Assembly (NCBI GenBank): GCA_016721925.1
Contig: JADKHE010000001.1
Coordinates: 186,001 to 250,000 of the forward strand
Length of the DNA: 64,000 bases
Reading direction: 5' to 3'
From: Candidatus Skiveiella danica
GTDB lineage: Bacteria > Pseudomonadota > Gammaproteobacteria > Burkholderiales > Burkholderiaceae_C
Below the pieces are notes generated by a model that was not told the origin of the DNA, did no database searches, and saw nothing but the letters and a program-made list of their open reading frames with translations. The translations under genes were made by a program, and so were the position numbers. Every line of letters starts with the position of its first letter. Positions within the stretch are counted from its first letter, which is position 1. Below are positions 51,138 through 60,038 of the stretch, piece after piece.

Positions 51138-52289
51138 ATGTTCCCCCACAAAAGCCCAGGCAAGAACGCTCTTCGCGCCCTGTTGTGCGCCATCAGCCTC
51201 GTCTGCACGGGCAGCCTCGCCCAATGGCTGCCGGTGCGCCTGACCGACCCCGGCGATGGCATGCTTGATCTCAGCGAACACCTGCTGGAGCATCGGGGCA
51301 TCCTGCCGGTGCCGATCGTCATCACCGAGCCAGCGGTGGGCTACGGTGGCGGATTGGTGGGCATTTTCTTTGACAAACCGCTGGGCGATGCGCTCAAGAC
51401 CAGCCTGGGTGAAACCGGCAAGGCCGTCCCGCCCAACATCACCGCAGTCGGGGCGCTGGGTACGGAGAACGGAACCCGTGGCGCGTTCATCGGCCACCGC
51501 CATACCTGGCAGGCGGACCGTTACCGCTACCTCGGCGCCCTGGGCAAGGTGGATGCGCGGCTGGACTACTATGGCCTGCTGAACAAGGCGCGAGCCTACC
51601 AACTGGATGGCGTCGGCCTGATGCAGCAGTTGCAGGCCCGCGCCGGCGAGACCGACTGGTTTTTCGGTCCGCGGTACGCGTGGCTGAAAGTGAACCCCGC
51701 GTTCGGCGACGGCTGGCCGGCCGACCTGGACGGGCGCCCCTTGCGAGAGGTGCGCATCGGCCGGCTGAGCCTGGTGGGGTCTCATGACACCCGTGACAAC
51801 ATCTTCACGCCGACCGACGGACACTTTGTCGAGGCCGAGCTGGTGGCGGCCAGTCCGCAGTTAGGAGGCACGTCGAGCTACCAGCAGGTCAACCTGCGGG
51901 GCTTTGACTGGATTCCGATGGGCAAGCCGTTCATCCTCGCATTGCGCGGCGACGTGCAGACCTCGCGCGGCGACATTCCTTTCTTTGCCAAACCCTTCGT
52001 CAACCTGCGGGGCATTCCCGCCGTGCGCTACCAGGACAACAACGCCGCCGTGGCCGAGGTCGAGCTCTGGTGGCAGGCCACGCCCCGCTGGTCGCTGCTG
52101 GGCTTTACCGGCGCCGGTCGTGCGTGGGGCAAGCGGGACACCTTCAGCCAGGCCGAAACCGTCAGCACCGTAGGCGCCGGCTTCCGCTACCTCATTGCCA
52201 GGAAGCTTGGCCTGCACGCCGGGATCGACTTCGCGACAGGCCCGCAGGGTCGGGCGTTTTACATTCAGGTCGGAAGCCCTTGGCGCTAA
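51138..52289 (+). CDS. Omp85/BamA-type outer-membrane barrel protein
   Basis: The 383-residue exported protein has a signal segment (NALRALLCAISLVCTGSLA) and a C-terminal beta-barrel of the bacterial surface antigen type. The barrel is marked by LVGSHDTRDNIFTPTDGHFVEAELVAAS, alternating amphipathic strands and the aromatic end VGSPWR. It lacks POTRA domains, so it is a single barrel rather than a full BamA or TamA. Its role in the outer membrane is not known. Confidence 0.8.
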   Translation: MFPHKSPGKNALRALLCAISLVCTGSLAQWLPVRLTDPGDGMLDLSEHLLEHRGILPVPIVITEPAVGYGGGLVGIFFDKPLGDALKTSLGETGKAVPPNITAVGALGTENGTRGAFIGHRHTWQADRYRYLGALGKVDARLDYYGLLNKARAYQLDGVGLMQQLQARAGETDWFFGPRYAWLKVNPAFGDGWPADLDGRPLREVRIGRLSLVGSHDTRDNIFTPTDGHFVEAELVAASPQLGGTSSYQQVNLRGFDWIPMGKPFILALRGDVQTSRGDIPFFAKPFVNLRGIPAVRYQDNNAAVAEVELWWQATPRWSLLGFTGAGRAWGKRDTFSQAETVSTVGAGFRYLIARKLGLHAGIDFATGPQGRAFYIQVGSPWR

Positions 52290-52338
52290 TCCAGCACACC
52301 CCCCCATTTCAGACACCAGATATCGAAGGAGACCCGCC

Positions 52339-53259
52339 ATGCCACGAGCAAAGAACCCATCACGCCCAAAGCGCCCGTCACGCATGACGAGACTCAGGGC
52401 GTCCATGACCCAGTTCCCGGACATCGAACCGCCGTCGCCCTGGCTGCTGGCCTTCGAGCAGCGGGCGTTCTGGGAGTTCTGGGCCGGCCTGACCTTCTTC
52501 AAGCCGCTGCAGGCCATCACGCCGCGCGGCGACGGCCATCCCGTGCTGGTGATTCCGGGCCTGGGCGCCTCCGATATCTCGACGATCCTGCTGCGCAGGT
52601 TTCTGGACGACCTCGGCTACGTGACCTATCCCTGGGGGCTGGGGCGTAACAAGGGGCTCAAGGACGAGGATCTGGCGCTCATGCACCAGCGCATGAAGGC
52701 GGTGTTTGACGAACACGGACAGAAGGTCAGCGTGATCGGCCAGAGTCTGGGCGGCGTGTTTGCCCGTGAGATCGCCCGCCATGACCCGGCCTTGGTGCGC
52801 CAGGTCATCACGCTGGGCTCCCCCTTCACCGGGCATCCGCTGGCCTCCACCGGCACGCATCTGTACGAATGGCTGTCGGGCGACCGCTTCGAAGACCTGG
52901 ATTTCAACCGGCACCTGGAGATGCGCGTCAAGCCGCCGGTGCCCACCACCTCGATCTTCAGCAAGCTTGACGGCGTGGTGGCCTGGCCCTGCTCGATCGA
53001 GGAGGGCCGCCCGGACGGCGAAAGCATCAACCTGCGTGGCGGCAGCCACATTGGCATGTTCAGCAGCCCGAACGCGCTGTACCTGATCGCCGAGCGGCTG
53101 GCCCAGCCGGAAAACGACTGGAAACCCTTCGAGCCCCGCGGTGTCCAGCGCCTGCTGTACGGAACGAACGACCATCTCCCGGCGCCAAAGAAGGTCCGGG
53201 CAGGCCGCGGCTGGCCGTTCGACGCGTTGCGCTCTGCCCGCCCGGGCGCGCAGGCCTGA
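52339..53259 (+). CDS. Alpha/beta hydrolase, lipase-like
   Basis: The 306-residue cytosolic hydrolase has VLVIPGLGASDIST as oxyanion strand and the nucleophile GQSLGGVFAREIAR (GxSxG). The likely histidine is in GGSHIGMFSSPNAL. A Lys/Arg-rich N-terminus precedes it. Its 3' end converges on the WS/DGAT gene, 4 bp away. Together they may act on storage lipids, but co-expression is not implied by the opposite strands. Confidence 0.82.
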   Translation: MPRAKNPSRPKRPSRMTRLRASMTQFPDIEPPSPWLLAFEQRAFWEFWAGLTFFKPLQAITPRGDGHPVLVIPGLGASDISTILLRRFLDDLGYVTYPWGLGRNKGLKDEDLALMHQRMKAVFDEHGQKVSVIGQSLGGVFAREIARHDPALVRQVITLGSPFTGHPLASTGTHLYEWLSGDRFEDLDFNRHLEMRVKPPVPTTSIFSKLDGVVAWPCSIEEGRPDGESINLRGGSHIGMFSSPNALYLIAERLAQPENDWKPFEPRGVQRLLYGTNDHLPAPKKVRAGRGWPFDALRSARPGAQA

Positions 53260-53263
53260 GCGC

Positions 53264-54850
53264 CTAGCCGGTGCGGCGGGTGCGGGAGGCGGCGCGCTTG
53301 CGCGGCGCAGCGGCCGTGTCGGCCACCAGCTTCAGCTTGCGTTCGGTCTTGCCGCGGCTGCGCGTCACGGTTGTGGCCGGCGGCGCCGATTCGATCATCG
53401 CGGGGGCGGGTGCCTTCACGTTCTCGCTTTCCTTCTCGTGCGCCTGCGCACGCGCCAGCAGGGTCTGGTGTTCGGCGAGCAGGTAGTCGCCCAGGTCGTT
53501 GACGTCGGGCAGCGTGCGGCGGCAGGCGATCAGGCCGTAGTCCAGGCGGCCGTTGTAGCTCTGCACGGTGACGTTCAGTGCCATGCTGTGCGCCGGAATC
53601 GAGACCGGGTAGTAGCAGGCCACGCTGGCGCCGGCGTAGTACAGCGGCACCGGGATGCCGGCCACGTTGGAGATGATCAGGTTGGCAAAGGGCGGCACCA
53701 CGTTGGCCAGGCGCGAGCGGCCGAGCAGCGAGGCGATGCCCGAGACCAGCCAGGGCGAGCCGAGCATCGGGAAGTCACTGGGAATGACCGTCTTGACCCG
53801 GCTCATCATCGCCTTGCCGGCATCCGAGGATTCGTGGATGACCTTCAGCCGCTCCACCGGATCGGCCACGTCGGTGCCCAGCGACATGCGCAGCATGCTG
53901 ACCTGGTTGTTGGCCGACTCGTCGCCCTGCGCGCGCAGGCTCACCGGCACGGCGGCCACCAGCGGCTTGTCGGGCAGGTCGTCGTATTCGCGCAGGTAGC
54001 GGCGCAGGGCGCCGGCCGTGGTGCCCATCACCACGTCATTGAGGGTCACGCCAAAGGTCTTGGCGATGAACTTGGTCTCGGCCAGCGGAATCATGCGCCC
54101 GGCAAAGGAGCGCTGGTTGGTGATGGCGGTGTTGAGCAGCGTGCGCGGCGCGAACACCTTCACGTCGGGCAGGCTCCATTGGCGCTTGCCGTGTTCGTCC
54201 TTCTCGGGCACCACCACGTCGCGCACGGCGCGCGCCATCGAGGGCGCCATGCGGATCAGCTTGGCGTACTGCCGCACCGCGTTGCGGGCGGCGGCGCTGG
54301 CCAGCTCCGCGATGCCCAGCTGGTAGCGGTTGTGGCGCGCGCGCGGGCGCGGCGGCTTGATGACCCGGCCGGTGGGCGCCAGGTCGAAGATCGCCTTGGC
54401 CACGGCCACGCCGGCCTGGCCGTCGATGCCCGCATGGTGCACCTTGGTGTACAGCGCCACCTGGCCGCTCTTGAGGCCGTCGATGATGAACACCTCCCAC
54501 AGCGGGCGGCTGCGGTCCAGCAGCGAGGAATGCAGCCGCGCGACGTATTGCTGCAGCTGGCGGTTGGTGCCGGGCTTGGGCAGCGTGACATGGCGCACGT
54601 GGTAATCGATGTCGATGTCTTCGTCTTCCACCCAGATCGGGTCGGCCAGATCGAAGGGCATCAGTTCCAGCTTGCGCGTGAACACGGCCGCCAGGTGCAG
54701 CCGCTCGCTCATCATCTTCTTGGCGTCTTCATAGAAGTCGCCGGTGTAGCCAGGGGGCAGATCGAGCACGTTGAGCGAGCCGATGTGCATCGGCATCTCG
54801 GGCGATTCGATGTGCAGGAACATGGCGTCCATGCCGCTGAGGTGGTTCAT
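53264..54850 (-). CDS. Wax ester synthase/diacylglycerol acyltransferase (WS/DGAT)
   Basis: The 528-residue acyltransferase carries the catalytic HHxxxDG motif as HHAGIDG (138-144), plus the family blocks SGMDAMFLHIESPEMPMHIG, GVTLNDVVMGTTAGALRRYL and NLIISNVAGIPVPLYYAGA. It joins acyl-CoA to fatty alcohols or diacylglycerol, making neutral storage lipid on the inner membrane. The C-terminal ~50 residues are Lys/Arg/Ala-rich, as in other family members. ATG 54850 starts the conserved N-terminus MNHLSGMDAM. Confidence 0.92.
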   Translation of the reverse strand: MNHLSGMDAMFLHIESPEMPMHIGSLNVLDLPPGYTGDFYEDAKKMMSERLHLAAVFTRKLELMPFDLADPIWVEDEDIDIDYHVRHVTLPKPGTNRQLQQYVARLHSSLLDRSRPLWEVFIIDGLKSGQVALYTKVHHAGIDGQAGVAVAKAIFDLAPTGRVIKPPRPRARHNRYQLGIAELASAAARNAVRQYAKLIRMAPSMARAVRDVVVPEKDEHGKRQWSLPDVKVFAPRTLLNTAITNQRSFAGRMIPLAETKFIAKTFGVTLNDVVMGTTAGALRRYLREYDDLPDKPLVAAVPVSLRAQGDESANNQVSMLRMSLGTDVADPVERLKVIHESSDAGKAMMSRVKTVIPSDFPMLGSPWLVSGIASLLGRSRLANVVPPFANLIISNVAGIPVPLYYAGASVACYYPVSIPAHSMALNVTVQSYNGRLDYGLIACRRTLPDVNDLGDYLLAEHQTLLARAQAHEKESENVKAPAPAMIESAPPATTVTRSRGKTERKLKLVADTAAAPRKRAASRTRRTG

Positions 54851-54990
54851 TGACAGCTTCCTTCGGTTTCGGGCAATAACCCTGAAGTGTCGCCGAACAC
54901 GGCGCCGATTGCTGGCAAGCAGGCGACAGCGCACCGGCCGCCCAAGGCCCGCGCTTTGCTGTTCCGCCCGACTTCGGCAACACTGGCGGC

Positions 54991-55989
54991 ATGACTAAAC
55001 CCGTTTCGTTGTTCAGGAGCCGGTCAAGCCCCTGGCTGGTCGTCGGTGTGCTGGCCGGCCTGATGGCATGGTTGCCGGCCTGCCGGGCCGTTGACCTGCA
55101 GGGCCACCGCGGCGCGCGCGGCCTGGCGCCGGAAAACACACTGGCCGCCTTCGAGCGGGCGCTGAAAATCGGCGTCAGCACGCTGGAGCTGGACGTGGCC
55201 ATCACCGCCGACGGCGTGGCCGTGGTGTCGCATGAGCCGGCCCTGTTCGAGGCGATCGCCCGCGATGCCCAGGGCCAGTGGCTGAGCGTGCGCGGCCCGC
55301 TGATCCGGTCGCTGACGCTGGCGCAGGTCCAGGCCTATGACGTGGGGCGCCTCAACCCGGCCCATGCCTACGGGCGCCCGTTTCCCGAGCAGGCCCCGCG
55401 CGACGGCCAGCGGATTCCGACGCTGGCGTCGGTCTTTGCGCTGGTGAAGGCGCTCGGCGCCACGGACGTGCAGTTCAACATCGAAACCAAGGTCTACCCG
55501 AACCGGCCCGACGACACGGTGACACCCGAGGCCTTTGTCGAGGTGCTGCTGGCCACCATCCGCGACGCCGGCATGACCCGGCGCGTGATCGTGCAGAGCT
55601 TCGACTGGCGCACCCTGGCGCTCGTCCACCAGCGCGAGCCGGGCTTGCGCACCGCGTGCCTGACCACCCAGGGCCGCAACTTCAACACCCTGGCCGACGG
55701 CAGCTGGACGGCAGGGCGGCGGCTGGCGGACTACCCCTCGGTGGCCCATCTGGTCAAGGCAGCCGGTTGCACCATCTGGTCACCCGCCTTCACCGACCTG
55801 GACCCGGACGCCGTCCAGGGCGCGCAGGCGCTGGGCCTGCAGGTGATTCCGTGGACCGTCAACAGCCCGGCCGACCTGGACCGGCTGATCGGCTGGGGTG
55901 TGGACGGGATCATCACCGATTACCCTGACCGAGGCCGCGCGGCGATGCGCCAGCGTGCGCTGGCGCTTCCGAAGGCGCTGAAGAACTGA
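54991..55989 (+). CDS. glpQ: Glycerophosphodiester phosphodiesterase
   Basis: The 332-residue exported phosphodiesterase has a signal peptide (VVGVLAGLMAWLPACRA) and the GDPD motif HRGARGLAPENTLAAFERAL. The metal-binding acids are in TLELDVAITADG, with NIETK and a C-terminal WGVDGIITDYPDRG. It hydrolyses glycerophosphodiesters to glycerol-3-phosphate plus an alcohol in the periplasm. It is divergent from the WS/DGAT gene, 140 bp apart. The glpQ name is by family. Confidence 0.9.
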   Translation: MTKPVSLFRSRSSPWLVVGVLAGLMAWLPACRAVDLQGHRGARGLAPENTLAAFERALKIGVSTLELDVAITADGVAVVSHEPALFEAIARDAQGQWLSVRGPLIRSLTLAQVQAYDVGRLNPAHAYGRPFPEQAPRDGQRIPTLASVFALVKALGATDVQFNIETKVYPNRPDDTVTPEAFVEVLLATIRDAGMTRRVIVQSFDWRTLALVHQREPGLRTACLTTQGRNFNTLADGSWTAGRRLADYPSVAHLVKAAGCTIWSPAFTDLDPDAVQGAQALGLQVIPWTVNSPADLDRLIGWGVDGIITDYPDRGRAAMRQRALALPKALKN

Positions 55990-56054
55990 AATTCGAACGA
56001 TTTCAGGCCCATCCCAGCGTCGGGAGGTCTTCGGTTGCTCCATAAACAGGAGCG
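55990..56054 (-). repeat. Dispersed ~65-bp repeat, copy 7
   Basis: On the minus strand it reads gctcctgtttatggagc, then gacctcccgacgctgggat and gggcctgaaat. It fills the convergent gap between the GDPD and NUDIX genes. Confidence 0.75.
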
Positions 56055-56061
56055 CCTTGCG

Positions 56062-56946
56062 TCAGGCCGGTGGCAGCAGATCGGCCAGGCCTCCGGCCGG
56101 CTCGAACCGGCGGTTCCGGTAGGCCAGGCGCGTGGGGCCGGGCCAGGCGCGCTCGGCCACGCTGTGGCGCGGGTCGCCGGGGTAGCAGATCACACGCTCG
56201 CCCTCCACGTCGAAAGCCTCGGGCTCGACGAGCGGGGGCCGCCGGCTGCGGGCGGCGGCCATCAGCGCCGCCACGCTGTTGAAACGGGCCAGCTGGCACA
56301 GGCTCATGATCTGCGGCGGGGCCAGGTCGATGGCGCCCTCCCAGTACTGGCGCAGGCCGGCAGCGGGCAGCACCCAGAGGGTCTCGGTGGCTTCGTGATC
56401 GTCGTGGCGGGCATCCTGGTCGGCGGGGGCTTCGGCCAGAAAGAAGCGGGTGTCGAAGCGGCTTCGTGTCACCGAAGGCACCCGCGGCGTGATCCAGCGC
56501 GACCACGGCGCCAGGCGTGCGGTCTGCAGCGGCAGGCCGAGCGCGGTCAGCGTGGGTACGAAGCCTTCGCCGGCGCGCAAGCGGGTTTCGGCTTCGCGCA
56601 AGGCTTCGGGGTCGATGCGATCGGCCAGGAGCAGGCCGCATTCCTCCAGGGTTTCGCGCAGCGCCGCCAGGTGCAGCCCGGCGGCCAGGGGTTCATCCAG
56701 ATCGGGTTCGCCCAAGGCATCGCGCAGGCGCGCCGGGGGCTGGTCGAGCAGGGCGGGGTCCACCTGCAGATCTTGCGGGTCGAGCTTGCCGCCCGGGAAA
56801 ACATGTGCGCCGCCCAGCACGCTGGAATTGCCGTGCCGGCGCATCATCAGCACCTCGGGGCCGTTCGGGCTGTCGCGCAGCACCATCACTGTGGCGGACG
56901 CCACCGGCGCCGTCAGAACCTCGTCCGAGTTGATTTCGATGACCAT
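56062..56946 (-). CDS. NUDIX hydrolase (NUDT19-like)
   Basis: The 294-residue NUDIX protein has its box split by an insert of about 35 residues: VFPGGKLDPQDL, then AALRETLEECGLLL. That pattern is typical of the coenzyme-A-diphosphatase (NUDT19/RP2p) group rather than of MutT. It should hydrolyse acyl-CoA or CoA pyrophosphate bonds. ATG 56946 (MVIEINSD) or ATG 56955 (MRRMVIEI) could be the start; neither has a clear ribosome-binding site. Confidence 0.85.
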   Translation of the reverse strand: MVIEINSDEVLTAPVASATVMVLRDSPNGPEVLMMRRHGNSSVLGGAHVFPGGKLDPQDLQVDPALLDQPPARLRDALGEPDLDEPLAAGLHLAALRETLEECGLLLADRIDPEALREAETRLRAGEGFVPTLTALGLPLQTARLAPWSRWITPRVPSVTRSRFDTRFFLAEAPADQDARHDDHEATETLWVLPAAGLRQYWEGAIDLAPPQIMSLCQLARFNSVAALMAAARSRRPPLVEPEAFDVEGERVICYPGDPRHSVAERAWPGPTRLAYRNRRFEPAGGLADLLPPA

Positions 56947-57014
56947 GCGCCGCATTCTCGCGCGCGCGCGGACGCCTGGCTGTCACCTGCGGCGCCGGGG
57001 CGCCGACTGGGATT

Positions 57015-58487
57015 TCAGATGTAGCCCAGCAGCTTCCACCAGACGCTGCCCACCAGCACCAGCACCAGCAGGTTGACCACGCTCAGGATGGCGCCGGCGG
57101 CCCACCATTCGTTCAGCGTGGTGTAGCCGGAGCCGAAGATGATGGGCGCGGTGCCGGTGCCGTAGTGGGTCAGAGACATCATCAGCGAGGACGAGAACGC
57201 CAGCAACAGCGCCAGCAGCATCGGCGGCGCGCCCAGCGCCACGCCGGCGGCGAAGAAGGCGCCGAACATGGCGGTGATGTGGGCCGTGGTGCTGGCAAAG
57301 AAGTAGTGCGAATAGAAATAGATGCCCACCAGAATCACCGTCGCACCCACCCAGCCCAGTCCCAAGCCCGTGATACCGGTCTGGATCGATTGCGAGAACC
57401 AGGCGATCAGGCCCAGTTTGCCCAGGAAGGTGGCCATCATCACCAGCGCCGCGAACCAGACCAGCGTGTCCCAGGCGCTCTTGGCCTTCAGGATGTCCTC
57501 CCACTCCAGCACGCCGGTGAGGATCAGCAGCGACAGGCCGATCATCGCGGTGGTGGTGGCGTTCAGGTCCATCTCCGGGCCCAGCAGCAGCGCTGGTACA
57601 CCGGCCCACATCAGCAGCATCAGCGCCAACACACCGAGCGTGACGTACTCGGCGGCCTTCATGGGCCCCAGCTTCTGCAGAGCGTCCAGCGCCATGCCCT
57701 TGGCGTCCGGCGTGTTCTTGATCTCGGGCGGAAAGAACAGGTACAGCACCAGGGGCATCAACAGCAGCATGCACAGCCCCGGCAGCAGGGCGGCCAGCGC
57801 CCATTGGGCCCACGTGATCTGGATGGAAGAATTGGTGGCCTTGGCGATCAGGTCCACGATCAGCGGATTCGGCGCGGTGGCCGTGATGAACATGGCCGAG
57901 GTGATCGGATTGGTGTTGTAGTTGACCAGTGCCAGGTAGCGGCCGATCTTCTTTTGGGTGCCCAGTTCCGGGCTGGAGCCGAATCCGTCCGCGATGGATC
58001 GCATGATCGGGTGGATGATGGCGCCGCCGCGCGCTGTGTTGCTGGGCGTGACCGGCGCAATCACCAGCTCCGACAGCACCAGCCCATAGGCCACGCCCAC
58101 CGACTTCTTGCCGAACATCGCGATGAAGTGATAGCCGATCCGTGTGCCCAGCCCGGTCTTGGTCAGAGCGACGGCGATCATGACCGCAATGGCGATCAGC
58201 CAGATCAGCGGGTTGGCAAAGCCGCTGAGCGCATCGGCGATGGCTCCTTCGGGCTTGCCGGGGCGGGTGACCTCGGTGATGGCCACGAGCGCAATCGCGA
58301 TCACCGAAACGGCGCCGATCGGCAAGGCCTTGCCGATGATGGCGGCGATGGTGCCGGTGAACAGCGCCAGCAGGTGCCAGGCCTCGGGCGTGACCTTCTC
58401 CGGCACCGGGATCACGAACCAGATCAGCAGTGCCAGGCCAACGGAGATGGCGGTTGGAAGCGGCTTGGGGAACGTGAGCTTGTTCAT
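57015..58487 (-). CDS. DASS-family dicarboxylate/anion permease
   Basis: The 490-residue divalent anion:Na+ symporter-family protein has about twelve membrane segments. It has VLSELVIAPVTPSNTARGGAIIHPIM and the paired substrate-site motif FASTTAHITAMFGAF, as in CitT/TtdT and the plastid 2-oxoglutarate/malate translocator. It moves C4-C6 dicarboxylates or tricarboxylates. It follows gltS by 40 bp on the same strand, so the two carriers are probably one operon. Confidence 0.88.
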   Translation of the reverse strand: MNKLTFPKPLPTAISVGLALLIWFVIPVPEKVTPEAWHLLALFTGTIAAIIGKALPIGAVSVIAIALVAITEVTRPGKPEGAIADALSGFANPLIWLIAIAVMIAVALTKTGLGTRIGYHFIAMFGKKSVGVAYGLVLSELVIAPVTPSNTARGGAIIHPIMRSIADGFGSSPELGTQKKIGRYLALVNYNTNPITSAMFITATAPNPLIVDLIAKATNSSIQITWAQWALAALLPGLCMLLLMPLVLYLFFPPEIKNTPDAKGMALDALQKLGPMKAAEYVTLGVLALMLLMWAGVPALLLGPEMDLNATTTAMIGLSLLILTGVLEWEDILKAKSAWDTLVWFAALVMMATFLGKLGLIAWFSQSIQTGITGLGLGWVGATVILVGIYFYSHYFFASTTAHITAMFGAFFAAGVALGAPPMLLALLLAFSSSLMMSLTHYGTGTAPIIFGSGYTTLNEWWAAGAILSVVNLLVLVLVGSVWWKLLGYI

Positions 58488-58527
58488 GATGTTTCCTGAC
58501 AGGAGCGGAAGAACGGGTGCGTCGGGG

Positions 58528-59730
58528 TCAATGCAGCGGCAGCAGCAGGAACAGCTTGATCACCAGCGCATTGGCTAGGTCGATGAAAAAGGCGCCGACC
58601 ATCGGCACGACCAGGAAGGCCAGCGGCGAGTTGCCGAAGCGGTCGGTCACCGCCTGCATGTTGGCAATGGCCGTCGGCGTGGCACCGAGTCCGAACCCGC
58701 AGTGGCCGGCGGCGATGACGGCTGCGTCGTAGTTGCGACCCATGACCGGGAAGGTGACGAAGATGGCATAGGCCGCCATCAGCACCGTCTGGCCCAGCAG
58801 CAGGCCCAGCATCGGCAGCGCCAGGCTGGAAAGCTCCCATAGTCGCATCGACATCAGCGCCAGCGCCAGGAACAGCGCCAGCGAGACGTTGCCCAGCACC
58901 GAGACGGCGCGCTCGAACACGGTGTACTTGCCGGCGGCGGCCAGGCCGTTGCGCAGCACCACGCCCACGAACAGCACGCAGACGAAGGCGGGCAGCTCCA
59001 GGAACGTGCCGGCCAGTGCGCGCGCGATGTGCTGGCCTGCCAGCAGGCAGACCGAGATCAGCGCCAAGGTCTCTATCAACGCGGGCGCCGTGATCAGGCG
59101 CACCTCCGCCGGATGCTCGAAAAGGGTGGGTTCCTGATGTGAGCCAGCCGCGCCGGGCGTCTTGCGCACCTTGGCCAGCAGGTGGCGCGCCACCGGCCCG
59201 CCGATCACGCCGCCGAGCACCAGTCCGAACGTGGCCGAGGCGATGGCGATCTCTTTGGCGCCCGCCAGGTGGTAACGCTCCACGAACACCGCGCCCCAGG
59301 CGGCCCCGGTGCCATGCCCGCCCGACAGCGAGATCGACCCGGCCAGCAGGCCGACCAGCGGCGACTGGCCCAGCAGCACGGCAAGGCCCACGCCGGTCAG
59401 GTTCTGGAGCACGAGAAAGCCCAGAACCACCGCCAGAAACACCACCAGAGGGCGGCCGCCGCGCAGCAGGCTGGGCAGGTCGGCGTTCAGGCCGATGCAG
59501 GCGAAAAAAGCCAGCATCAGCGGCGGGCCGAGCGTCTTGTCGAAATTCACCTGGACACCGGCTGTGCTGTGCAGCAGCCACATCAGCAGGGCGACAACCA
59601 GACCGCCGACCACCGGCTCGGGGATGCTGTAGGTGTTGAGCACACCCCAGCTGGCCACCAGCTTGCGACCGGCCAGCAGCACCAAGGAAGCCGCGGTTAA
59701 TGTGCCAAAAACATCGAGTTCAATCAACAT
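58528..59730 (-). CDS. gltS: Sodium/glutamate symporter GltS
   Basis: The 400-residue GltS-family carrier has ten or more membrane helices and the signature SLSGGHGTGAAWGAVFVERY, with YSIPEPVVGGLVVALLMW at the front and ATPTAIANMQAVTDRFG at the back. It imports glutamate with Na+. It is transcribed with the DASS permease 40 bp downstream and is divergent from the MFS exporter. Confidence 0.93.
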   Translation of the reverse strand: MLIELDVFGTLTAASLVLLAGRKLVASWGVLNTYSIPEPVVGGLVVALLMWLLHSTAGVQVNFDKTLGPPLMLAFFACIGLNADLPSLLRGGRPLVVFLAVVLGFLVLQNLTGVGLAVLLGQSPLVGLLAGSISLSGGHGTGAAWGAVFVERYHLAGAKEIAIASATFGLVLGGVIGGPVARHLLAKVRKTPGAAGSHQEPTLFEHPAEVRLITAPALIETLALISVCLLAGQHIARALAGTFLELPAFVCVLFVGVVLRNGLAAAGKYTVFERAVSVLGNVSLALFLALALMSMRLWELSSLALPMLGLLLGQTVLMAAYAIFVTFPVMGRNYDAAVIAAGHCGFGLGATPTAIANMQAVTDRFGNSPLAFLVVPMVGAFFIDLANALVIKLFLLLPLH

Positions 59731-60038
59731 GGATACAGGCCCTCACCGGTGTTGACAGAAATATACGCCGCATCCCGTGCGCGGCGCACACCTGCCCGTG
59801 AAACGCTTCAGGAACTCTCTGAAGGCGTCCACAGTCTTGAATTCAATAACTCGTTGGCATCATCCCGTTGCCGAATGGTCATTTGTAGCTATATTTATTG
59901 GAGCGAGCCCCGTCGTGCGACTGGGTTCATCACGGCCCCCACCAGCGGCTTGTGTGATCTGAATCAAACAGTTGAACTCGGTCGGCACTGCGCAGGTGGA
60001 AGGGCGTGCAGGCCCGGGTGCACTGCTACAGTGCGCCA
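59731..60038. other. 308-bp divergent intergenic region
   Basis: It separates gltS from the MFS gene and must hold both promoters. Apart from the dispersed repeat at 59838-59907 I see no operator or gene. Confidence 0.5.
59838..59907 (-). repeat. Dispersed ~65-bp repeat, copy 8
   Basis: The minus strand reads cgctccaataaatatagct, acaaatgaccattcggcaac, gggatgatgccaac and ends attgaatt. It is more diverged in the GCTGGG core (caacggga for acgctggga). It lies in the gltS/MFS divergent region. Confidence 0.65.
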
